Shown here in pieces: positions 8,608 to 15,300 of a stretch of DNA of 35,280 nucleotides. Position numbers and translations under genes: made by a program. Position 1 is the stretch's first letter; each line of letters opens with the position of its first letter. The DNA is from Planctomycetota bacterium (lineage in GTDB: Bacteria; Planctomycetota; Planctomycetia; Pirellulales; Pirellulaceae): assembly GCA_024276655.1 (NCBI GenBank), contig JAJRWU010000252.1, forward strand, positions 1-35,280, read 5' to 3'. The notes beneath the pieces are model-generated. The model saw only the letters and a list, made by a program, of their open reading frames with translations, ran no database searches and had not been told where the DNA came from.

Positions 8608-8625
8608 GCATTGTCCAAACAATGC
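8608..8625. terminator. Hairpin after the MnmE-like gene, possible terminator
   Basis: GCATTGT (8608-8614) and ACAATGC (8619-8625) form a perfect 7-bp stem with a 4-base loop, starting five bases after the stop codon. There is no T-tract, so intrinsic termination is uncertain. The adjacent palindromic repeat (8627-8675) may complete the signal between these convergent genes. Confidence 0.4.
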
Positions 8626-8626
8626 G

Positions 8627-8675
8627 TATCGCCTTCCGCACCGCGAAAGAACGCTACTTTCGCCGCGAGGCAAGA
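8627..8675 (-). repeat. Dispersed palindromic repeat, GTAGCGTTCT family, copy A
   Basis: On the minus strand this reads through GAAAGTAGCGTTCTTTCGCG and continues GTGCGGAAGGCGAT. The same core, with the same flanking arms, occurs at 12531-12582. The arms are imperfect inverted repeats (GCCTCGCGGCGAAAG against the complement of CTTTCGCGGTGCGGAAGGC) around a loop holding AGTAGCG, so the DNA or RNA can form a long hairpin. It sits between two convergent genes and touches the stop region of the amidase gene. Confidence 0.7.
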
Positions 8676-8677
8676 TG

Positions 8678-10378
8678 CTAGCCGCCGGCGCCTGCCTTGA
8701 GCGGAGGCCGCTTGAGGTGGACGCCCGTTGCCCGCTGGTACGCGGAGGCCACCGCTAGAAGATCGGATTCGCCATACAGTTTTCCCGTGAACGTGATTGC
8801 ATAGGGCGTTTCGACGCCGTCGCGCTCCCGAAAACCAGCCGGCAACACGGCGCATGGATGCCCGGTCATATTTGTCAAAACGAGATCGTTCCCGCCCACG
8901 TACAGGTCGACGTCTTGAAACAACTCCGCCATCTGGCGGCAAAGCAGCGTGCGAATGCGATTGGCCCGCAGATACTCCACGGCGGGCGTCAGGTGCCCTT
9001 GCCGGAAAGCACGCGGCCACGAATTGAGGCCTTCGGTGACGCCCGCGCGGGTGAGTTCGTCGAACGCCGCCGCAGCCTCCGCGTTCAATATGATGGTGAG
9101 CGCATTGATGGGAAGGTTGTCGGGTAAGGAAATCGCCTTGAGTCGTACGCCCAAATCTTGCAAGATTCGCAGATCTTCCCGCTCGGAGCGAGGAATGTTG
9201 TTTTCGAAATAACCGACGCGCATTTCGGTGAGCTTCCGCTTCGGCGGCCAGACGAACGGCCGGTCGACCGCCGCGGCGTAGCGATGGTCGCGGCCATGAA
9301 TGGCGGCGAACACCAAGGCGCAGTCTTCGAGAGTCCGCGCGATGGGGCCGAGTTTATCCATGCTCCAGGCCAAGGTCATGCAGCCATATCGACTCACGCG
9401 GCCGAACGTGGGCCGAAGTCCGCTGACGCCGCAACGTCGGCAAGGCGAAATAATACTGCCCAGCGTTTCGCTGCCGATGGCGAAACCGACCAATCCGGCC
9501 GATACCGCAGCGGCGGAGCCGGCCGAACTACCGCTGGAGCCTTCCTCCAAATTCCAAGGATTGCGCGTCATGCCGCCGAACCAGCGGTCTCCCTGAGCCA
9601 GGGCGCCCAATGAAAGTTTGGCAACCAGCACGGCGCCCGCCTGTTCCAAACGTTCGGCGACGGCCGCTTTCGTGGCTAGCGTTTGCTCTTGAAAGGGCGT
9701 TGCGCCCCAGGTGGTTTTATAGCCGGGATAGGAGATCAAATCCTTGGCGCCCCAGGGCACGCCATGCAAAGGGCCGCGCACCTTGCCCGCCGCGATTTCC
9801 TCGTCGGCCCGCCGCGCCTGCTTCAAAGCCAATTCTTCTGTCAGTGAGACCACGCAGTGCAACTGCGGGTCGAACCGCCGCAAACGGTCCAGAGAGAGCT
9901 GCGTCAGTTCGAGCGAAGAAACTTGTCGCGAACGTAGCAGCGCCGCCATTTGCGCGACGGAAAAAAAAGCGGTATCGTCGTTGTGGTGCGGACGTTCGAC
10001 CCGGGGTGGAACGAACGCCGCGTCTTGGCCGGTTGAATTGTCTGATTTCGCGTCTGAAACATCTGGCTGGAAGACCAGCGCCGGCGGAACATCGTAACCG
10101 ATGTCGGCGGCGCGCATGGCCAAAAATTTTCGCAACGACGATTGTAACGACGCAGCGGCTTGCTCGGCTTCGGCCTGGGAAAATTCCAACCCGGCAATCC
10201 AACTGGCCTGCTGGATCATTGCCGCGCTGACCGCTCCGCCTTGTTCGATTTGCGCGGCCACGGCGCGCTGAAAAACGGCGCCGCCCAGTCCCAGTGCCGC
10301 AATAGCGTGCAGTATCTGGCGACGTCGGGTGAATTTCCGCCCTTCCGAGCGAGGCGGTTTGTGTGTGGGTTCCCGCAT
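8678..10378 (-). CDS. Amidase-signature family hydrolase with Tat-type leader
   Basis: The protein has 566 residues. The leader TRRRQILHAIAALGLGGAVF has an Arg-Arg pair before a hydrophobic stretch and fits a Tat signal, so export of the folded enzyme is likely. The amidase-signature core follows a ~200-residue N-terminal region: GVPWGAKDLI with the catalytic Lys212, GSSAGSAAAV with the cis-Ser284, and GSETLGSII with the nucleophile Ser308. The Ser-cisSer-Lys triad is complete. The family hydrolyses amides, including Glu-tRNA(Gln) amidation by GatA, but this protein is exported and lacks gatB/gatC neighbours, so a periplasmic amide hydrolase is more likely; the substrate is unknown. GGGGAAG before the ATG at 10378 supports the start. 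It is convergent with the MnmE-like gene and divergent from the GGDEF gene. Confidence 0.88.
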   Translation of the reverse strand: MREPTHKPPRSEGRKFTRRRQILHAIAALGLGGAVFQRAVAAQIEQGGAVSAAMIQQASWIAGLEFSQAEAEQAAASLQSSLRKFLAMRAADIGYDVPPALVFQPDVSDAKSDNSTGQDAAFVPPRVERPHHNDDTAFFSVAQMAALLRSRQVSSLELTQLSLDRLRRFDPQLHCVVSLTEELALKQARRADEEIAAGKVRGPLHGVPWGAKDLISYPGYKTTWGATPFQEQTLATKAAVAERLEQAGAVLVAKLSLGALAQGDRWFGGMTRNPWNLEEGSSGSSAGSAAAVSAGLVGFAIGSETLGSIISPCRRCGVSGLRPTFGRVSRYGCMTLAWSMDKLGPIARTLEDCALVFAAIHGRDHRYAAAVDRPFVWPPKRKLTEMRVGYFENNIPRSEREDLRILQDLGVRLKAISLPDNLPINALTIILNAEAAAAFDELTRAGVTEGLNSWPRAFRQGHLTPAVEYLRANRIRTLLCRQMAELFQDVDLYVGGNDLVLTNMTGHPCAVLPAGFRERDGVETPYAITFTGKLYGESDLLAVASAYQRATGVHLKRPPLKAGAGG

Positions 10379-10645
10379 GCGACTTCTTCCCCTGTTGGCA
10401 ATACCTCGCCGCGATGCAAACTTCGGCGGCGGATGAGACGACGCCTGCCATTTTGCCCTCTGGCGAGCAGCAAACCAAGCACTTTACTCTCATTATCATG
10501 ATTCAAAAAAATTGCCTTGTTTGTGTCCATCTTCACCTTGACTGTGGGAAACCCGCAACCTATCTGAATATGTAGACAACATTGCTTCGTCGGCTTGGGT
10601 AGAGTCGTGGGAAGCTTGTTGCACTCCTTGCCTGGGAATGTCGCC

Positions 10646-12400
10646 ATGACGATTGTTGTAGTGAGTTCAGTGACTGCTTTGTTTTTCGGGAGTGGGGGGG
10701 TGGCGTTGGGGGCTTGGTGGGCCCGCTCACGCCAGCCGCCTTTGCGAGTCTTTCTAAAAGAGGCGCCGCCAACCGCCGCGACCGACTCTGTCGCAGCGGA
10801 ACAGCCAGCCCGCGACGCCGAGCAACCGCTCAGTATGGAGAACCTGGTTAGCGCTGAAGAGATTTTGACTCAACTCTATAACACAACCCAAGGACTCGCC
10901 GCAAACGTCGACCACCACAACAATCAAGTGAATGAAATTAACGAAGAGCTAATCCATTTGGAAGCTCCCTCGCCGGTCGTGCTCAAGACCATTGAGCAAC
11001 TCGTATTTGCCAACCGCGAGATGCAATCTCAGTTGGTGCAAGCCGAGAAGCAGTTGCAATCGCAGGCCACCCAGTTGCAATCGCTCTCGAACGACGCCCT
11101 CACCGACGCCCTCACAGGCACGGCGAATCGTCGGGCTTTCGACATGGCGTTGGCCCGCCAGCACGTCGAATATCAGACCAGCGGCGAGCCGCTCTCGTTG
11201 ATCATCATGGATATTGACAAATTCAAACCGTTCAACGACGAGTACGGCCACCAAGTGGGCGATGAAATTTTACAGTCGGTGGCGAAGGTCTTGCAATCGA
11301 AAACCGACGCCGACGATGTTCTAGCGCGTTATGGCGGCGAAGAGTTCGCAGCCGTCTTGCCGGGAACAACACTCGCCACGGCGCGTAACGTCGCCGAACG
11401 ACTGAGAACCTCGACGGAAAATTCGCGTTGGACGATCGACAACAAATCTCTCGGAGTGACGCTCAGCGTTGGCGTCGCACAATTGTTGCCGGGCGAATCG
11501 ATCGAAGATTTGATTCGTCGCGCCGACGAAGCGATGTACGCCTCGAAGGCGGCTGGGAGAAATTGCGGCCACGGGCATAATGGCCAGAGTTGCTTCCCGC
11601 TCTCGTCGGCAATCGACGTCAAAAAAGAGCAGGGCGAACGGCTGGGCGAAAGTAAGACGCGTAAAAGCGAAAAGGCGCCGGTCGCTAAGAAAACCGTCGC
11701 TAAGAAAACGTCCTCGAAGCCGCAGCCTGCTCAGAGCAAGGCCAGCACGCTTCAAGACGACGCCAAACGATGTCGGGAGGCGCTGCGACTCGCCGTTGGG
11801 GGCCAGCCGGAGCAGGGCGAAAACCAGCCGCAAGGGGTGGCGTCCGAAGTTGAACGTTCGCTGCCGGAACGTCGCAAAACGGCGCCTGCGTCCGCCGAGG
11901 CGGCGTCTTCACCGCATTCGTTCGACGAGGACCTACGACGACAGCTATCCTCGCAAACGGGCGGCGGCGTCTCGGTGTCGGCTTTGTTGGTGCAGGTCGA
12001 TGAGTTTGAGCAGATCGTGGCGGCGCACGGGGAATCGATCGGTAAAAAGGTCATCAGCGCCGTGCTGAATTTGTTGTACGACGCCGCCCAGGAATTCGAC
12101 CATTCGACACAGCTTCACGATGGTGCGATCGCCCTTTCGGCGCCAGGCGCCTCTTTTGCCGATTTGTCGAAAATCGCCCGCGAGGTGCATCAAGGCTGCT
12201 CCCGTTGCGTGATATCCGTCGATGGCGGACTGTGCCTGTTTACGGTCAGCATTGGAGTGGCGGAAGGCGCCGACGGTGAAAACGCCGAGAAGTTTATCCG
12301 GCGGGCGAGATCGGCAATGTCCGCCGCCCAAGAGTGCGGTGGAAACCGTTGCTTTTTTCACAGCGGCGCCGCCACGCGGCCGTTACCCGTATCGAGCTAG
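10646..12400 (+). CDS. Membrane-anchored diguanylate cyclase with a second, degenerate GGDEF domain
   Basis: The protein has 584 residues. An N-terminal helix (TIVVVSSVTALFFGSGGVAL) anchors it; a helical linker follows. The first GGDEF domain has DALTGTANRRAF, DIDKF (189-193) and an intact active-site GGEEF (230-234), so it should make cyclic di-GMP from two GTP. The usual inhibitory RxxD before the active site reads DADD, so product inhibition through the I-site is probably lost. A Lys/Ala-rich linker leads to a second domain with the same fold signs (VQVDEFEQIVAAHGESIGKK, FTVSIGVAEG), but its active loop is HDGAIALS near 491-498. It is therefore catalytically dead and perhaps a regulatory or dimerisation module. 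I use the ATG at 10646 (GGGAA lies upstream); a longer form would need a TTG at 10595. Confidence 0.9.
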   Translation: MTIVVVSSVTALFFGSGGVALGAWWARSRQPPLRVFLKEAPPTAATDSVAAEQPARDAEQPLSMENLVSAEEILTQLYNTTQGLAANVDHHNNQVNEINEELIHLEAPSPVVLKTIEQLVFANREMQSQLVQAEKQLQSQATQLQSLSNDALTDALTGTANRRAFDMALARQHVEYQTSGEPLSLIIMDIDKFKPFNDEYGHQVGDEILQSVAKVLQSKTDADDVLARYGGEEFAAVLPGTTLATARNVAERLRTSTENSRWTIDNKSLGVTLSVGVAQLLPGESIEDLIRRADEAMYASKAAGRNCGHGHNGQSCFPLSSAIDVKKEQGERLGESKTRKSEKAPVAKKTVAKKTSSKPQPAQSKASTLQDDAKRCREALRLAVGGQPEQGENQPQGVASEVERSLPERRKTAPASAEAASSPHSFDEDLRRQLSSQTGGGVSVSALLVQVDEFEQIVAAHGESIGKKVISAVLNLLYDAAQEFDHSTQLHDGAIALSAPGASFADLSKIAREVHQGCSRCVISVDGGLCLFTVSIGVAEGADGENAEKFIRRARSAMSAAQECGGNRCFFHSGAATRPLPVSS

Positions 12401-12500
12401 GGAACGGTCCCGAATTTACCTACCGGATTAAAAGCCCGGCATTTTGGAAATGCCGGGCTTTTTTGAGCTACAACCGGGAACTTATATTGGGATTGTTCCT
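12399..12500 (+). repeat. ~100-bp palindromic stop-codon-linked repeat, copy 1
   Basis: It starts in the TAG stop codon of the diguanylate cyclase gene. It aligns along its whole length with the reverse complement of 20869-20970. Shared blocks are GGAACGGTCC followed by YGAATTTAC at the start, the core AAAAGCCCGGCATTTT, and AACTTAT then a TTCCT-type end. The outer arms are themselves approximate inverted repeats (GGGAACGGTCCC at one end, GGGATTGTTCCT at the other), so the element is a long imperfect palindrome around a terminator hairpin. Confidence 0.85.
12430..12464. terminator. Strong intrinsic terminator, usable on both strands
   Basis: The stem GCCCGGCATTT (12434-12444) pairs with AAATGCCGGGC (12448-12458) around a 3-base loop. 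It is followed by six Ts on the plus strand and preceded by four As, giving Ts on the minus strand. It lies between the convergent diguanylate cyclase and radical SAM genes and can serve both. Confidence 0.9.
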
Positions 12501-12530
12501 GGTGAGCGTTCGAGGAGCCATTGCCCTATC

Positions 12531-12582
12531 GTCGCCTTTCGCTCCGAGAAAGTAGCGTTCTCTCGCGGCGCGAAAGACGACC
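12531..12582 (+). repeat. Dispersed palindromic repeat, GTAGCGTTCT family, copy B
   Basis: The core AAAGTAGCGTTCTCTCGCGG matches copy A at 8627-8675 (opposite strand) with a few changes. The arms GTCGCCTTTCGCTCCGAGA and TCTCGCGGCGCGAAAGACGAC are near-complementary, giving a long hairpin with a loop around AGTAGCGT. Like copy A it lies between convergent genes, right after the ~100-bp terminator repeat. Confidence 0.75.
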
Positions 12583-12600
12583 ATAAAAAACCGCACGGCC

Positions 12601-13713
12601 CTACATTGCCTCCAGATCAATTGCGGGAACTTGTTGCGGCTGGTAGGTGCAATCTGGTTCGGCGGCGAGCGGGTCGCCGCTAACGGCGAACGCGCGGCTG
12701 CGGCTGCCGCCACAGATAAATCGATATTCGCATACGCCGCAGTCGCCCGAAAACTGGTTGGCGTCGCGCAGCGCCAGAAACGTGGGATGGGTTTGATACG
12801 CCTCGACCACCGAATCTTGTGGGAAACGTCCACACTCCAGAGGGAGAAAACCGGCGGGGAAAATCTCTCCGGTGTGGCCGACAAACATAATGCCGTTGCC
12901 ATCGCGAACGCCCAACGGAGCGCGGTGCGTACGGCTCCGCGCCGACTGTTGGCCAACGCTCGGCGCGGCCAATGGATCGCCCTTGCGTTGCAATACGAAG
13001 CGGCGGTAGTGCGGAGCTTCGGTTGTTTTGACGCCGTACGGCTGGCGGCCGGCTTGCAGCCATAATCGTTCGAAAACTTCTTCGTACTGTTCGGGTGAAA
13101 TGCGTTCTTCGTCGATGCCGCGTCCGACCGGAATCAAAAAGAAAACAGACCACATCGCGATTCCCAGCGTTGAAAGTAATGTTGCTAGGTCGTCGATTTG
13201 CTTGAGGTTGCGGCGCGTGATCGTGGTGTTGACCTGCACCGAGAGCCCCAACTCTCGGGCGTCGAGCATCATCTGGATCGTGCGGTCAAAACTTCCCTCC
13301 CAGCCGCGAAAGGCATCGTGCGTTTGGGCGTCGACGCCATCAAGGCTGATTCCCAAACGACGCACGCCCGCTTCCTGGGCGGAGCGCAGCGCGTCTTTTG
13401 TGGCCAGCGGCGTGGCTGACGGCGTCAGTGCAACCTGCAAACCGGAGGCCACCGCATGGCGGATGAGGTCAAAAATATCGGCCCGTTTGAGTGGGTCGCC
13501 GCCGGTGAGCACCAAGTTCGGCTTGCGGGGAAAGCTGGCGATTTGATCCAGCAAGGCCAGCGATTGCGAGGTGTTCAATTCCTCAGGATGCGAACAGGCC
13601 TGCGCCGAAGCCCGGCAATGCTTGCAAACCAGATCACAAGATTGCGTGACCTCATAATAAAACATCAAAGGGCTGGTGGCGAAGTCGTCTCGCGTGTAAC
13701 TCGAAAAGCTCAT
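12601..13713 (-). CDS. Radical SAM/SPASM protein (AhbD/NirJ-like, TIGR04053 type)
   Basis: The protein has 370 residues. The radical SAM cluster motif CDLVCKHC has Cys26, Cys30 and Cys33 for the 4Fe-4S that cleaves S-adenosylmethionine. LTGGDP (the GGE-like motif) and GISLDG follow. A C-terminal SPASM-type region has Cys325, Cys328, Cys334 and Cys355 (CGVCEYRFICGGSRSRAFA) for an auxiliary cluster. MFVGHTGEIFPAGFLPL and the CGGSRSRAFAVSGDPL end fit the TIGR04053 group, related to heme-pathway enzymes AhbD and NirJ; the substrate of this group is not known to me. The ATG at 13713 has AAGGA just upstream; a GTG at 13725 overlaps the previous gene's stop. The 8-bp gap to the DUF1501 gene indicates one operon with the Rrf2 and cytochrome proteins. 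Confidence 0.85.
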   Translation of the reverse strand: MSFSSYTRDDFATSPLMFYYEVTQSCDLVCKHCRASAQACSHPEELNTSQSLALLDQIASFPRKPNLVLTGGDPLKRADIFDLIRHAVASGLQVALTPSATPLATKDALRSAQEAGVRRLGISLDGVDAQTHDAFRGWEGSFDRTIQMMLDARELGLSVQVNTTITRRNLKQIDDLATLLSTLGIAMWSVFFLIPVGRGIDEERISPEQYEEVFERLWLQAGRQPYGVKTTEAPHYRRFVLQRKGDPLAAPSVGQQSARSRTHRAPLGVRDGNGIMFVGHTGEIFPAGFLPLECGRFPQDSVVEAYQTHPTFLALRDANQFSGDCGVCEYRFICGGSRSRAFAVSGDPLAAEPDCTYQPQQVPAIDLEAM

Positions 13714-13721
13714 GGTGTCCT

Positions 13722-15215
13722 TCACGCCAACACCTTCTTCACTACGTTGCCGGCCACGTTGGTCAGTCGGATGTCGAGCCCGGCGAAGCGGTAGACCAGC
13801 TTTTTGTGGTCGAAGCCGAACAGATGCAGCAACGTGGCGTGGAAGTCGTTGATATGCACCGGCTCTTCCACGATGTTCCAGCCGAATTCGTCGGTGCGGC
13901 CAACAACTTGCCCGCCTTTCACGCCGCCGCCGGCCATCCAGGCGCTGAAGGCGAACGGATGGTGGTCGCGCCCCGTGACGGTTTTGTAGCCTTTACGGTT
14001 CTCGCCCAACGGCGTGCGGCCGAATTCGCCAACCCACACCACGAGCGTGCTATCCAAGAGGCCGCGTTGTTTGAGGTCTTTGAGCAAGGCTCCAATTGGC
14101 TGGTCGGCCATGCGGCAGTTATGTGACAAACCTTGGTTCAGGTTGCTGTGATGATCCCACGAAGCGTGGAAAATCGGCACATAGCGAACGCCCCTTTCCA
14201 CTAACCGGCGAGCCAACAAACAGTTGCGCGAGAAGGAGTCGAACACGCCGCCGCCACCGCCGCGTCCATCTCCTTTTTGGTCGCCTTGACCGCGGCCGAC
14301 GCCGTAAGCGTCTAGAGTTTCCTTGGTTTCGCCCGACAGATCGATCAGTTCAGGCGCCGCCGACTGCATGCGAAACGCCAACTCATACGAGGCGATGCGG
14401 CTGGCGATTTCCTGATCAGCGATTTTATCGTAACGATGCCCGTTCAAGTCGCGCAGCGCGTCGAGACTCACGCGCTGCACCTGGTTGGAAACGCCGGGAG
14501 GGTTGGTCAGGTTGAGCACCGGCTCGCCTTTATTCCGGAACAACACTCCGGCGTAGGTGGAAGGCAGAAAGCCGCTCGACCAGAGCGTGGTTCCACCGCT
14601 GGCGCCGCGCCCCGAAGTCAGCACGACATACCCCGGCAAGTTCCGCGATTCACTACCCAGGCCGTACAGCAACCAAGAGCCGACGCTCGGCCGGCCGAAA
14701 AACGGCACGCCGGTTTCCATCATCAACTGCGCGGGATGATGATTGAATACGTCGGTGTGCAGCGAGCGAATCATGCAGATGTCGTCGGCGCAGGAGCCGA
14801 TATGCGGCAGCAGGTCGGAGTATTCCACCCCCGATTCCCCATGCCGAATGAATTTGCGAGGGCTCGCCATGGCGCGCGCGGTCTCTTTTTGCAGAAACGC
14901 GAATTGCACGTCCTTGGTGAACGATTCGGGGAGTTTTTGCCCATCGAGTTTGGTCAACTGCGGCTTCGGGTCGAACAGGTCGACTTGGCTGGGTCCGCCC
15001 GCCATGAAGAAGAAAATGCAAGACTTCGCCTTCGGCGCGAACTGCGCCAACTTCGGCGCCAGCGGATTATTGGCCAACGCGCCGCCGCTGGCGCCCTTGG
15101 CCAGCAGGCCATCGTCTTCCAGGAACGACGCCATGGCGGCGAGGCCCAATCCGCTGGCCGCGCTGGTGAAGAAACCGCGGCGTGATTGGAGCATGTTTTC
15201 TTGGAGCGGGTTCAT
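13722..15215 (-). CDS. DUF1501 family secreted protein (sulfatase/phosphatase-like fold)
   Basis: The protein has 497 residues. A Tat leader is visible (QSRRGFFTSAASGLGLAAMA). Family blocks are SCIFFFMAGGPSQVDLFDPKP near the N-terminus, a central VRYVPIFHASWDHHSNL, and VVWVGEFGRTPLGENRKGY followed by GRDHHPFAFSAWMAGGG. The spaced Asp, His and Asp-His-His residues resemble the metal sites of alkaline-phosphatase-superfamily enzymes, but the activity is unproven. In Planctomycetes, DUF1501 genes are regularly paired with DUF1549/DUF1553 cytochrome genes, as here with an 85-bp gap. The two products probably work together at the cell surface or in the periplasm. The ATG at 15215 opens a short N-terminal region before the twin-arginine signal. 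The radical SAM gene follows 8 bp downstream. Confidence 0.9.
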   Translation of the reverse strand: MNPLQENMLQSRRGFFTSAASGLGLAAMASFLEDDGLLAKGASGGALANNPLAPKLAQFAPKAKSCIFFFMAGGPSQVDLFDPKPQLTKLDGQKLPESFTKDVQFAFLQKETARAMASPRKFIRHGESGVEYSDLLPHIGSCADDICMIRSLHTDVFNHHPAQLMMETGVPFFGRPSVGSWLLYGLGSESRNLPGYVVLTSGRGASGGTTLWSSGFLPSTYAGVLFRNKGEPVLNLTNPPGVSNQVQRVSLDALRDLNGHRYDKIADQEIASRIASYELAFRMQSAAPELIDLSGETKETLDAYGVGRGQGDQKGDGRGGGGGVFDSFSRNCLLARRLVERGVRYVPIFHASWDHHSNLNQGLSHNCRMADQPIGALLKDLKQRGLLDSTLVVWVGEFGRTPLGENRKGYKTVTGRDHHPFAFSAWMAGGGVKGGQVVGRTDEFGWNIVEEPVHINDFHATLLHLFGFDHKKLVYRFAGLDIRLTNVAGNVVKKVLA

Positions 15216-15300
15216 TTCGATCCTCCTGATTCCCTGCCGGTCGTTTTTAGTTTGTCGTTTTCAGTTGGCTGAATCCTGGAAAGGCTGATGGCCGGTCGCA

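Noticed and set aside
8678-10378. Calling the amidase gatA
   Set aside because: The triad fits the family, but a Tat leader and lack of gatB/gatC neighbours argue against a cytoplasmic Glu-tRNA amidotransferase subunit.
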